NCBI GenBank assembly: GCA_900555435.1
Contig: USLH01000013.1
Coordinates: 1-22,688 of the forward strand
Direction: 5' to 3'
Length of the DNA stretch: 22,688 nt
DNA from: an uncultured Oscillospiraceae bacterium
Lineage (GTDB): Bacteria > Bacillota > Clostridia > Oscillospirales > Ruminococcaceae
The notes under the pieces are model-generated. The model did no database searches. It was not told the DNA's origin and saw nothing but the letters and a program-made list of their open reading frames with translations. Of the stretch, positions 11,480-19,636 are shown piece by piece; within the stretch, counting starts at the first letter, position 1, and each line of letters begins with the position of its first letter. Made by a program: the position numbers and the translations under genes.

Positions 11480-12568
11480 GTGCAGACGACAGCCGAAATT
11501 CTGGATCGTTTTTCCCATCTTCTTCCCTACGTTTTTTCCCTCGGGTTAGCCATTCTCTTTTTCTTTGCCTTTTTCCTTCTCCGGAGGACGATGGTACGGC
11601 TCCTCTCTAAAATTTTCCACCGCTGCTTCCGCCGGTTCCATTCGGCGCAGGAGATCATCGACGGCTTTGAAAAGCCCCTGTGCGCCTTTCTGGTCTGCAT
11701 CGGCGTTTATTTAGGCGCCTGGGAGCTGACCCGGGGCTTTTCCGCCTTATTGGGGCTTCTCCCCCTCCTCCGGACTTTCCTACGGATCAGTTTGATCGTC
11801 GCCCTGACCTGGGGGCTGATGAACGCCGCAGAGCCCATCGTCGCCGCCGTCAAGGGCAGCCATGCAGGGCTTGACAAAGCTCTTATCTCCTTCGTAGCAC
11901 GGATCGTCCGGGGTCTTTTGTTTGTCCTGTCGGTCATTTTAATTATCAGCGAAACCGGCTACGACATCACCGGCATGATCACCAGTCTAGGACTTGCCGG
12001 CCTCACCGTTTCCCTCGCCGCCAAGGATTCCGCCAGTAACTTCTTCGGGGGCTTGGCCATCATCGCCGACAAGCCTTTCACCGTCGGTGACTGGATCCAG
12101 ACCCCGGAAATGGAAGGGGTCGTCACCGACGTCACCCTCCGCACCACCCGGATCCGCACCTTCAAAGACGCCGAGGTGGTCATCCCTAACTCCATCTTAG
12201 CCAACACCTCCATCGTCAACTGGTCGAGAATGTCCAAGCGCCGGGTTCACTTCACCTTAGGCGTCACCTACGATACCCCTCAGGAAAAGCTCCATGCAGC
12301 CGTAGAAGGCGTCCGTACCCTTTTGTCCCGCTATCCCGACGATGTGGAACAGGAAAGCGTCCTGGTCACCTTCGACGCCTTCGGAGACTACAGCCTGAAT
12401 CTGGAAATCTATTACTACGCCCTCCGCACCACCTGGGCGGAGTACATGGGGCTGAAAGAAAAGGTGAACTTCGACATCCGGCAGCTAATGGACGACCTGC
12501 AGGTGGAGATCGCCTTCCCCACTCAGGTGATCCTTACCGGAAACACCGAACCCTCCAAGGGCGCTTAA
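11480..12568 (+). CDS. MscS-family small-conductance mechanosensitive channel
   Basis: This protein probably opens under membrane tension to release solutes in hypo-osmotic shock. The 362-aa product has hydrophobic helices at about 14-35, 66-82, 95-115, 136-157 and the pore helix at about 164-190. The pore region GLAGLTVSLAAKDSASNFFGG and the following PFTVGDWI are the MscS signature, and the cytoplasmic beta and alpha/beta domains follow (VTDVTLRTTRIRTFKDAEVVIPNS is typical). The start is GTG at 11480 with AAAGGAGGG at 7-nt spacing. No promoter stands out in the short upstream gap; it must lie over the antisense small ORF. A terminator follows. Confidence 0.9.
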   Translation: MQTTAEILDRFSHLLPYVFSLGLAILFFFAFFLLRRTMVRLLSKIFHRCFRRFHSAQEIIDGFEKPLCAFLVCIGVYLGAWELTRGFSALLGLLPLLRTFLRISLIVALTWGLMNAAEPIVAAVKGSHAGLDKALISFVARIVRGLLFVLSVILIISETGYDITGMITSLGLAGLTVSLAAKDSASNFFGGLAIIADKPFTVGDWIQTPEMEGVVTDVTLRTTRIRTFKDAEVVIPNSILANTSIVNWSRMSKRRVHFTLGVTYDTPQEKLHAAVEGVRTLLSRYPDDVEQESVLVTFDAFGDYSLNLEIYYYALRTTWAEYMGLKEKVNFDIRQLMDDLQVEIAFPTQVILTGNTEPSKGA

Positions 12569-12589
12569 CCTTCTCCAAGAAGCCAGACA

Positions 12590-12627
12590 CCCCGCAGCCT
12601 CCAAAAAAAGAGACTGCGGGGCGTTTT
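12590..12627 (+). terminator. Terminator of the mscS-family gene
   Basis: CCCCGCAG (12590-12597) pairs with CTGCGGGG (12614-12621), with further pairs inward, and is followed by CGTTTT. On the minus strand it lacks a U tract, so sbcC has no clear terminator of its own. Confidence 0.72.
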
Positions 12628-15397
12628 ATACCTGTAAGGTGACCCGGCTGCCGCCGGAGCGGTCTTTCGTGACGATGATCTGCCGATCAATGCGGTTTTT
12701 CAAGTCCGCTACATGGGAAATGATTCCCACCAGCCGATTGCTTTCCGCCAAATCGTTGAGAGCGCCGATGGCTTGATCCAGCGCCTCTTCGTCCAGCGAT
12801 CCGAAGCCCTCGTCCACAAACATGGCGTCCAGCTTCACCCCGCCGGCGACTGACTGGATCTCGTCCGCCAGCCCCAGTGCCAACGACAGGGAAGCCTCGA
12901 AGGATTCACCGCCGGAAAGGGTGCGAACGCTGCGCTCCGTACCGTTATAATGGTCGATAACGCTAAGCTCCAAGCCCGTCTGACCCTGCCGGTTTTCCGC
13001 CGTTTCCTGCCGCTTCAGCTCGTACTGCCCGCCGGTCATTTTCATCAGCCGGATGTTGGCTCGGGCGGTGATCCGGTCGAAATAGGTGGTCTGCACATAG
13101 GTCTCCAGCCGGATTTTCTCCTTCCCCGGAACCTGCCCACCGACGGTATCCGCCAGCGCCCGCAGCCAGCCGTAGCGCTTCACCAGCTCCGCTCGGTCGC
13201 CGCTTTGCTGCTCCAGTGCCTTTTTCGCCGCCCCGTTTCCGCTGAGCCGCAGCTTTACCCGATCCAGCGTCCTTTGAGCTTCCGTCTTTTCGTTCAGAAA
13301 CTGCTGCCGCTCTTTCTGAAGGGCGGCGGCATCTGCGTCCTCGCCGTTTGCCAGCTGCCGTTCCAATGCGGCGATCCCGGCACGCTTCTCCTCCGTTTCC
13401 TTGAAAGCGGCTTCGTAGGCTTTCTGCGCCGCCAAAAGCCGCCGCTCCAGACCGGTCTTCTCCGCTTGCAGCTTCAAAAGCGCTGCTTCCGCTTCCTGCC
13501 GGGAAGCGAAGGGAAGCCCCTCGGAAAGGGCTTTCGACTGCCGGTCAAGCCCTTCGATCTCGGTTTGAAGGGTCAGCTGTCCCCGTTCCTCTGCCTCGAT
13601 CTGAGCCGCCCAGCTCTGGCATCTTTTTTCCGTTTCCGGAATCTTTTCTTCCAGCAGCCGCTTTCTTGCAAGCACCATCTGTGCTTTCTGAAGCTGTGCG
13701 GCAGCCGCTTCCAAAGCATCTTCAAGCTCCTCCTGCTGCCGGAAAAGCCGCTCTTCTAACGACAGGGCGCCGGGGGTCAAAAGGGTTGCCGCCGCTTCCT
13801 CCACGGAGGCTCTGGCGGTCTCCGCCTTTCCTCTTGCTGCCTGTGCCCTGCCGCTTGACCCCATTGCCAGCTCCCGGGCCGCTTCCACGTTCCGTTTTAA
13901 GGCGTCCAGCTGCATTTTGGTCGGCGGGCCGCCAGCCGCTTTGGCAGGCGCCGGATGGGAAAGGGAGCCGCAGACCGGGCAGGGCTTTCCTTCTTCCAGC
14001 CCGGCGGCTAAGATCCCCGCCTGCCCGTCAAAGAAGGCCCGTTCCTGCTTTAAAAGCTCCTTTTGCAGCCGGTCGCTTTCCTCCGCCGCAGCCTGATATT
14101 TTTTCGCCGCCGCCCTGTAGTCTGCTTCCAGCCGCTCCGTGACCTGCAGGCTCCGGGAAAGCCCCAAAAGCGCCTCTTTTTTCGCATTCAGCTCCCGGAG
14201 CCGGCTTTCCGCTTCCGCCTGTTGTCCCTCCGCACCCGAAAGGGTCTGCAGTTCCGCTTTTCCTTCCGAGAGCCGAGCCGTCCAGTCCTGCTGCCGTTTC
14301 CGCAGCTTTTCCAAATCCGCCCCTTCCGTTTTCCGGCGGATTTCCTTTTCTGCCCTTGTCTTTAAAAGCGCTTCCAGCTGCCCGTAGCTGTCAAGCTGCT
14401 GCTTCTCCACGGCGATCTGTGCGGCCAGCTGATCCCGGCGGGGGACTTCCTTTTCCGCCGCTTCCTGCTCCAGCCGAAGGGGAACGAGCTTCGGTTCTTT
14501 TTCCGCCAGCTCTTTTTTCAGCCGGGAAACATCCGCTTTTGCCTTTTCCCGTTCCAACCCTTGTCCTAACTTTTTCTGCACCGTTTCCAGCCGCACTTCA
14601 AGCCCGCCCAGCTGTTCCTTCAGCGCACCCTCCGATACCCGATCCTTTTCCAAAAGTTCCCCCAAAAGTACCGCCGCTTCTTCAGGATCCGCCGCTTCCC
14701 CCTGCGCCTTCAGCCGGGAAAGCTCCATCCCAAGCCCATCGCCTTCCTCCCATTCCGCCCCGGAAAGGGACTGGGCGGAACGGCGGCTCACCTCCTCTGC
14801 CTGCTGCTTTAAGGCGGAGGCATCGGCTTTTGCCCGCTCCTCGAAGGCTTTGTAATATCCGGTGTGGAAGATCTCCCGGAAGATCCGGATCCGTTCGTCG
14901 GTCTTTGCAAGGAGCAGCCGCAGAAAGTCCCCCTGGGCGATCATGGCGATCTGGCAGAACTGGTTCCGGTCAAGCCCGATCAGATCCCGAACGGCCTGAG
15001 TCACTTCTCTTGCTTTCGTCACCGGCGGCCGCCCATCGGGAAAATGCAGCTCGGCGTCTGCCAACTGTTTGGTGAACCCCTCCCCTCTGGTTCTGACCCG
15101 AAGGTATTCCGGGTTTCGTCGCACCACATACTTTTTCCCCCGGCAGGAGAACTCCATTTCCACAAAAGTGGGGGTCTTCGGGTCGGCATATTGGCTCCGG
15201 AGCATGGAAGGCTCCCGGCTGCTGCCGCTGGGCTCCCCGTAAAGGGCGAAGGTGATGGCGTCAAAAAGGGTGGTCTTCCCCGCACCGGTGTCGCCGGTGA
15301 TGAGATAAAGCCCCCTATCCCCCAGCTGCTCCATGGGGATCTCCGTTTTCCCGGCGTAGGGGCCGAATGCGGACAGAGTGAGCTTCAACGGCTTCAT
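12626..15397 (-). CDS. sbcC: SbcC, ATPase subunit of the SbcCD nuclease (Rad50-like)
   Basis: SbcC is the SMC-like ATPase partner of SbcD, cutting hairpins and DNA ends blocked by protein. The 923-aa product has Walker A GDTGAGKT (35-42), a Q-loop region, and two long coiled-coil arms separated by the zinc hook CPVC (C473 and C476, exactly mid-protein). The ABC signature LSGGE lies at 827-831 and Walker B at FVDEGFGSLD (D862, E863). The start ATG overlaps the sbcD stop (ATGA), so translation is probably coupled. The coiled-coil regions are unusually rich in Ala, Glu and Gln, as expected for high-GC SbcC. There is no sign of truncation. Confidence 0.95.
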   Translation of the reverse strand: MKPLKLTLSAFGPYAGKTEIPMEQLGDRGLYLITGDTGAGKTTLFDAITFALYGEPSGSSREPSMLRSQYADPKTPTFVEMEFSCRGKKYVVRRNPEYLRVRTRGEGFTKQLADAELHFPDGRPPVTKAREVTQAVRDLIGLDRNQFCQIAMIAQGDFLRLLLAKTDERIRIFREIFHTGYYKAFEERAKADASALKQQAEEVSRRSAQSLSGAEWEEGDGLGMELSRLKAQGEAADPEEAAVLLGELLEKDRVSEGALKEQLGGLEVRLETVQKKLGQGLEREKAKADVSRLKKELAEKEPKLVPLRLEQEAAEKEVPRRDQLAAQIAVEKQQLDSYGQLEALLKTRAEKEIRRKTEGADLEKLRKRQQDWTARLSEGKAELQTLSGAEGQQAEAESRLRELNAKKEALLGLSRSLQVTERLEADYRAAAKKYQAAAEESDRLQKELLKQERAFFDGQAGILAAGLEEGKPCPVCGSLSHPAPAKAAGGPPTKMQLDALKRNVEAARELAMGSSGRAQAARGKAETARASVEEAAATLLTPGALSLEERLFRQQEELEDALEAAAAQLQKAQMVLARKRLLEEKIPETEKRCQSWAAQIEAEERGQLTLQTEIEGLDRQSKALSEGLPFASRQEAEAALLKLQAEKTGLERRLLAAQKAYEAAFKETEEKRAGIAALERQLANGEDADAAALQKERQQFLNEKTEAQRTLDRVKLRLSGNGAAKKALEQQSGDRAELVKRYGWLRALADTVGGQVPGKEKIRLETYVQTTYFDRITARANIRLMKMTGGQYELKRQETAENRQGQTGLELSVIDHYNGTERSVRTLSGGESFEASLSLALGLADEIQSVAGGVKLDAMFVDEGFGSLDEEALDQAIGALNDLAESNRLVGIISHVADLKNRIDRQIIVTKDRSGGSRVTLQV

Positions 15398-16527
15398 TCT
15401 TCTCCCTCCTTGACGGCTTCAAAAACGGAAGCGGCGTAGGTTTGCTGCTCCTCGCTCATCTCCTGATTGTTCTGGAGCCGGTAAAGCTCCGAAAGCAATT
15501 CCAAGGGGGACTTTTCTTCTACCCCGGAAGCACTTTCCAGCACCCGGTCGCTCCGGGTCCGGCGGTTGTCGTAGGAGAGCTTCATCAGATTCGGATAGAT
15601 CGTCCGCAGCTTTTCCGCCGCCCCTAAAACATCTTCTTCATCGGTCAGGACGATGTGAAGATAATCCTCGGTAGGCGTGCCCTCATAAAAGCTCCGGGCG
15701 GTCAGCTCCCCGTATCGTCCCCGCAGCTCCCGCAGGTCATGAAGGGGCTTCAAGGGGATCGTCCGCAGCTGCAGGCTGCCCTTTTCCGAAAGCTCGACCA
15801 CAGTAACGGATTTTTCCTGCCCTGCTTCCGAAAAAGAATACTTCAAAGGCGTGCCGCAGTAGCGGATGGTATCCCCGATGCTCTGGGGGCTGTGGATATG
15901 CCCCAGCGCCACATAGTCAAAGACAGCGAACACCGAGGCGTCCACGTTGTCCAAGCCGCCGATGGTCACCTCCTCCGACTCGCAGCGGGAAGCCCCCGTC
16001 ACGAACTGGTGGGCGACCAGAATGTTCCGCCGGGAAGGGCCGATGTCCATGGCACCGACGGCAAGACGGAGGGCATCGGTGTAGCTCCCGATCTCCTCTT
16101 CCGGCCAGAACCGCCGCAGCATGGCGGGTTTCAGGAAGGGGAGCAGGTAAACGGCAACCTCCCCTATTTCGTCTTTTAGGATCACCGGCTCCGTTTTCCC
16201 CTCATAAAGCGGGGAGAGATAGATCCGGCACCGGTCGAGGATCCGGGAACCGTAGGCGATCCGCTCCGGGGAGTCGTGGTTCCCGGAAATGAGGAAAACC
16301 GCCGTCCCGGATCGGGAAAGCCGGGTAAGGAAATCGTCGAAAAGCCCCACCGCTTCCGCCGAAGGAGCCGCTTTATCGTAAACATCCCCGGCGATCAGGA
16401 CGCCGTCCGGCTGCTCGCTTTTCGTAATCTCCAAAATCTGCCCCAAAATGTACGCCTGATCCTCCAAAAGGGAAAATTCGTTGAGCCGTTTCCCGATGTG
16501 AAGGTCGGAAAGATGAAGAAACCGCAT
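15394..16527 (-). CDS. sbcD: SbcD, nuclease subunit of SbcCD (Mre11-like)
   Basis: SbcD is the metal-dependent phosphoesterase that supplies the exo- and endonuclease activity of the complex. The 377-aa product shows all metallophosphatase blocks: DLHIGKR with D8 and H10, GDVYD, GNHDSPERI, a His in AHQF and GHIHSPQ. It opens with RFLHLSDLHIGK. The start at 16527 has AGGAGG at 7-nt spacing; an in-frame extension to 16614 runs into the promoter. It is the first gene of the sbcDC pair, with a 4-nt overlap to sbcC. Confidence 0.95.
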   Translation of the reverse strand: MRFLHLSDLHIGKRLNEFSLLEDQAYILGQILEITKSEQPDGVLIAGDVYDKAAPSAEAVGLFDDFLTRLSRSGTAVFLISGNHDSPERIAYGSRILDRCRIYLSPLYEGKTEPVILKDEIGEVAVYLLPFLKPAMLRRFWPEEEIGSYTDALRLAVGAMDIGPSRRNILVAHQFVTGASRCESEEVTIGGLDNVDASVFAVFDYVALGHIHSPQSIGDTIRYCGTPLKYSFSEAGQEKSVTVVELSEKGSLQLRTIPLKPLHDLRELRGRYGELTARSFYEGTPTEDYLHIVLTDEEDVLGAAEKLRTIYPNLMKLSYDNRRTRSDRVLESASGVEEKSPLELLSELYRLQNNQEMSEEQQTYAASVFEAVKEGEE

Positions 16528-16569
16528 CCGCCTGCCTCCTGTCCAAAGTGTTTTCTCTTGTATTCTTTC

Positions 16570-16598
16570 ACTATACCACGTTTGCGAGCCGGCTTCAA
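16570..16598 (-). promoter_or_regulatory. Promoter of sbcDC
   Basis: On the minus strand, TTGAAG (16593-16598) is 17 nt from TATAGT (16570-16575), which is preceded by GTGG (extended -10). Confidence 0.7.
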
Positions 16599-16610
16599 GA
16601 AAAAAGAGCA

Positions 16611-16648
16611 GCAAAAACGCCGGAGGAAGATCCGTCCGGCGTTTTTGC
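16611..16648 (-). terminator. Terminator of thiT
   Basis: GCAAAAACGCCGG (16611-16623) and GCCGG/GTTTTTGC (16636-16648) form a perfect 13-bp stem around a 12-nt loop. The T run is part of the 3' arm on either strand, about 20 nt past the thiT stop. Confidence 0.8.
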
Positions 16649-16668
16649 TGGGAAAAGTAAAATGAGAA

Positions 16669-17355
16669 TTAAGCGTTGCGAAGGGCCTTGGGGGCAATAT
16701 TGGTACGGTTGGCTGCGATCTGTTTCGACAGCGCTTTTGCCAGAATGCCGCCGACCACTGCGGTGAGGATCATCTCAGGGATCATGTAAAGGCCGTTGTA
16801 AACGATGGAATAAACAAGGCTCAGGACTTTTCCATGGAAGGTGCTGAGGAACCAGCCGCCCCACGGAACCTGCTCGCCGAAGAACCACTCGGCGTAGTCG
16901 CCGAAGAAGAGGAAGCCGGAGAGGGTGTGGCAGATGTACCGGGCAAAAAGTCCGATCAAAGAGCCCACCGCCACGGAACTGACCTGAGTTTTGCAAAACC
17001 GGGGAGCAAAGCCCGCAAGCCCGATGGAGGTGAAAGCCAGAATGTAGTCAAAAAGCATGATGAGCAAGAACAGCTTGATGCCGCCGTTCTCCTCGATCAT
17101 GGCAGCCAAGCCGCCGGCACGTCCGCCGGAGATCATCATGGTGATCAGGCCGTGGGCAAGCCCTGCAAGGCATCCCCAGCCGGCGCCGTATTTATAGGCG
17201 ATGATGACCAGTGGGAGCATGGAGCAAAGGGTGATGGAGCCACCGTAAGCCCAAGTGGCATCGAACTTCAGAAAAGTATCGATGAGGATGCCGATGGCGA
17301 GAAGAATGCCGCTCTCCGTCAGCCGCAGAACCGTTTTGTTCTGATTGTTTTGCAT
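16669..17355 (-). CDS. thiT: ThiT, thiamine-specific ECF transporter S component
   Basis: ThiT binds thiamine at the outer face and works with the shared EcfA/A'/T module, which is not in this window. The 228-aa membrane protein has about six helices and family motifs: WAYGGSITLCSMLP (35-48), a glycine-rich loop with an acidic tail (GGRAGG, then EEN at about 88-90), ARYICHTLSG (138-147) and the aromatic YSIVYNGLYMIPE (182-194). The TPP riboswitch upstream fixes the vitamin as thiamine. ATG 17355 follows AAAGGA at 11-nt spacing, with part of the ribosome site able to pair with TCCTT just before the start. It has its own promoter, riboswitch and terminator. Confidence 0.94.
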   Translation of the reverse strand: MQNNQNKTVLRLTESGILLAIGILIDTFLKFDATWAYGGSITLCSMLPLVIIAYKYGAGWGCLAGLAHGLITMMISGGRAGGLAAMIEENGGIKLFLLIMLFDYILAFTSIGLAGFAPRFCKTQVSSVAVGSLIGLFARYICHTLSGFLFFGDYAEWFFGEQVPWGGWFLSTFHGKVLSLVYSIVYNGLYMIPEMILTAVVGGILAKALSKQIAANRTNIAPKALRNA

Positions 17356-17357
17356 GG

Positions 17358-17371
17358 AAGGATCCGTCCTT
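17358..17371 (-). promoter_or_regulatory. Small hairpin over the thiT ribosome site
   Basis: On the minus strand AAGGA (17367-17371) can pair with TCCTT (17358-17362) across the tetraloop CGGA, just before the ATG at 17355. It covers the only good ribosome site and could limit translation. Confidence 0.35.
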
Positions 17372-17429
17372 TGATAAAATTTTCAGGGAAGGAACGCACT
17401 CCAAGCCTGCCGCCGATGGAAAGCTGCAG

Positions 17430-17459
17430 CAAAAAAGCTGCAAGGCCTCCCTCGCAGCT
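17430..17459 (-). terminator. Riboswitch-proximal intrinsic terminator before thiT
   Basis: On the minus strand, AGCTGCGAGG pairs with CCTTGCAGCT around a 4-nt loop, followed by six T residues. It lies between the TPP aptamer and the thiT start, which indicates control by premature termination. Confidence 0.8.
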
Positions 17460-17485
17460 GAAATTTGATTGTATCTCATCAAATC

Positions 17486-17568
17486 TCCCTACGATGGAAT
17501 TACCCATTTCAGGTTGGAAGGGTTGAAACCTGCGTTTCTCTCAGCCGGCTTTTAAAGCCAGCACCCCT
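17486..17568 (-). ncRNA. TPP riboswitch (THI element)
   Basis: On the minus strand the aptamer runs from AGGGGTGC (complement of 17561-17568) through the conserved GGCTGAGAG (17538-17546), AACCTGA (near 17509-17515), GGGTAAT (17499-17505) and CGTAGGGA (17486-17493). These are the hallmark pieces of the thiamine pyrophosphate riboswitch in the right order. It is followed by the hairpin ATTTGAT/ATCAAAT (17463-17484) and the terminator at 17430-17459. TPP binding is expected to reduce thiT expression. Confidence 0.93.
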
Positions 17569-17579
17569 GATTCGACTTT

Positions 17580-17608
17580 ATTTTACCACAGCAAGGCACT
17601 GCTGTCAA
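17580..17608 (-). promoter_or_regulatory. Promoter of thiT
   Basis: On the minus strand, a perfect TTGACA (17603-17608) is 17 nt from TAAAAT (17580-17585), preceded by TGTGG. The predicted start near 17573 is only a few bases before the aptamer. The spacer holds the inverted repeat ACAGCA/TGCTGT. Confidence 0.8.
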
Positions 17609-17609
17609 G

Positions 17610-18248
17610 TTATTTTTTAAGAGGCTCCACCGCCTTGCAGAATTCCCGCAGGGGGCAGGCGGTACATTGAGGGCTCCGTGCCTTGCAGAATTCCCGGCCG
17701 AAGAGCACCAGCCGATGGCAGAAGTCGCTGCTTTTTTCCGGAGGGAGCAGCTTTTTCAAGTCCATTTCCACCTTATAAGGTTCCGTTTCCTTCGTAAGGC
17801 CCAGCCGCCCGCAGATCCGGATGCAGTGGGTGTCGGTCACCACTGCCGGCTTTCCGAAAATGTCCCCAAGCACCAGGTTTGCGGTCTTCCGCCCCACGCC
17901 GGGGAGGCGGGTCAGTTCTTCCATGGTATCGGGCAGCTCCCCGCCGTAGTCGGAAAGGAGCATCCGGGATAAATTCACGATGTCTCTTGCCTTCGTATGG
18001 AAAAGGCCGCAGGGCTTGACGATGACCTCGATGTCCTCCACGGAGGCCTCCGCTAAGGAGGTGAGGGTGGGGTATTTAGAAAAAAGCTCCTTTGTTACGA
18101 TGTTCACCCGGGCGTCGGTACATTGCGCCGACAGGCGGGTGGCGATCAGAAGCTCGTAAGAGTGGGCGTAAGTAAGAGAGCAGGCCGCATCGGGATAGAG
18201 CTTTTCCAGCGCTTCCACCGCTTTCAATGACCGTTCTTTTCGGGTCAT
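17610..18248 (-). CDS. nth: Endonuclease III (DNA glycosylase/AP lyase)
   Basis: Nth removes oxidised pyrimidines and cuts the abasic site in base-excision repair. The 212-aa protein has the helix-hairpin-helix LPGVGRKTANLVL (115-127) with catalytic Lys121, the catalytic Asp139 in VTDTHCIR, and the 4Fe-4S ligands C188-x6-C195-x2-C198-x5-C204. All key residues are present. The start ATG overlaps the stop of the upstream MATE gene (ATGA), and AAAGGAGGAG lies upstream inside that gene. It is the last gene of the divIVA-like/MATE/nth operon. No clear terminator follows before the thiT promoter. Confidence 0.95.
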   Translation of the reverse strand: MTRKERSLKAVEALEKLYPDAACSLTYAHSYELLIATRLSAQCTDARVNIVTKELFSKYPTLTSLAEASVEDIEVIVKPCGLFHTKARDIVNLSRMLLSDYGGELPDTMEELTRLPGVGRKTANLVLGDIFGKPAVVTDTHCIRICGRLGLTKETEPYKVEMDLKKLLPPEKSSDFCHRLVLFGREFCKARSPQCTACPLREFCKAVEPLKK

Positions 18249-19618
18249 GCCAGCTCCTCCTTTCGTTCACGGGTGACGTTTTTGATCCAGTTCCGGTTCC
18301 TCAGCCGCCAGAAAATAAGAAAGACCTTCACCGGCTCATCCAGCTTGATGGCGGCATAGACCAGGAGCACCGGCAGCCGGAAAACGAAGGCGCTCAAGAG
18401 CCCCGCCGGCACCGCCACCAGCCACAGAGTAAACAAATCCGTGCAGAGGGCAAAATGGGTGTCCCCACCGCCCCGCAGGATGCCTACCACGCCTACCGCT
18501 GTGATGGAGATGAAAAAGACCAGCCCCGCCTGGATCCGGATCATGTTCCCGGCCAGTTCTTTTGTGGTCTCCGGGATGTTATAAAAGCTCACGGCAAGGG
18601 GACGGATCAGAAGGATCACCAATCCCGCAAATATGCCGATGATCAGGGAAACGATCTTCAGCCAGTCCGCCTGCTGCCCCGCCTTTTCGATATTGCCTTC
18701 GCCGACGGAGTTCCCGATGATGACCGCCGCCGCATTGGCGATGCCGAAGACAAAGACGGTGGCAAACTGCTGTACCACCGAGGCGATCTGACTGGCGGAA
18801 ACGGTGGCTTCTCCCAAACGTCCCAAGATCATGGATTGGACCGAAACGCCCACTGACCACAGAAACTCGTTGAAAACCACTGGGAGGCCGTGGCGGAAGT
18901 AGTCCCGGCTCAGGGTCTTGTCCCGCTTCAGAAGATCCTTCGGACGGAACTTCAGCTTTTTATCGATACAGAAAGCATAGACGAGGACGGTCGTGAATTC
19001 CGTCAGCCGGGCGATGAGGGTGGCAAGCGCCGCCCCCTCGATCCCCAGAGCCGGAGCGCCCAGGTTCCCAAAGATCAGCACCCAGTTTAAGAAAACGTTG
19101 ACGCAGAGGGAGGTCAGATACACCACCACGGCGATCCGGATGGAAGCAACACTCCGCAAAACGCCGATGTAAGTGGAGGTAACGCCGTAGATCACATAGG
19201 TAAAGACGATGATCCGCAGGTACTTGACCCCCTCCCGGATCACCGCTTCTTCCGGGGTATAGATCCGCATGACCTGTTCCGGGAAAAGGAAGATCAGAAC
19301 GGACAGCGCCAGTGAAAAGAAAAACGCCACCTTCATGACCAGCGCCGTCACCCGCCGGATGGGTTCGACTTCCCCTTTTCCCCAGTATTGGGCGTTCAGG
19401 ACACAGGCGCCGCTGGCAAGGCCAAAGGTCAGGATGGTGAAAACGAAAAAGGGCTGGTTGGCGAGGGAAGCCGCCGTCAACTGGGTCTGGCCCAAAGCGC
19501 CCAGCATGACGGTATCTGCCATCTGGATGGCGAAGGTGATCAGGTTCTGGGCAGCAATGGGTAAAGCGATCAAGACCAGTTTTTTCAGGAAATCCCGGTC
19601 CTTCAGCATTTTCTTCAT
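18245..19618 (-). CDS. MATE-family multidrug/toxic compound efflux transporter
   Basis: This is probably a cation-coupled antiporter exporting organic cations or related compounds. The 457-aa protein has the two six-helix halves of MATE transporters: LPIAAQNLITFAIQMADTVMLG at the start, NWVLIFGNLGAPALGIEGAALATLIAR in the middle and GLPVVFNEFLWSVGVSVQSMILG opening the second half. GIANAAAVIIGNSVGEGNIEKA lies near 285-306. The start at 19618 has AGGAGAA about 8 nt upstream. It begins 18 nt after the DivIVA-like gene and overlaps nth by 4 nt, so the three are co-transcribed. Substrate is unknown. Confidence 0.9.
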   Translation of the reverse strand: MKKMLKDRDFLKKLVLIALPIAAQNLITFAIQMADTVMLGALGQTQLTAASLANQPFFVFTILTFGLASGACVLNAQYWGKGEVEPIRRVTALVMKVAFFFSLALSVLIFLFPEQVMRIYTPEEAVIREGVKYLRIIVFTYVIYGVTSTYIGVLRSVASIRIAVVVYLTSLCVNVFLNWVLIFGNLGAPALGIEGAALATLIARLTEFTTVLVYAFCIDKKLKFRPKDLLKRDKTLSRDYFRHGLPVVFNEFLWSVGVSVQSMILGRLGEATVSASQIASVVQQFATVFVFGIANAAAVIIGNSVGEGNIEKAGQQADWLKIVSLIIGIFAGLVILLIRPLAVSFYNIPETTKELAGNMIRIQAGLVFFISITAVGVVGILRGGGDTHFALCTDLFTLWLVAVPAGLLSAFVFRLPVLLVYAAIKLDEPVKVFLIFWRLRNRNWIKNVTRERKEELA

Positions 19619-19636
19619 AAAAAAATTCTCCTGTTT

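Noticed and set aside
16834..17526. Plus-strand frame of 230 codons opposite thiT
   Set aside because: It is the shadow of thiT and covers the TPP riboswitch and its terminator, which are clearly on the minus strand.
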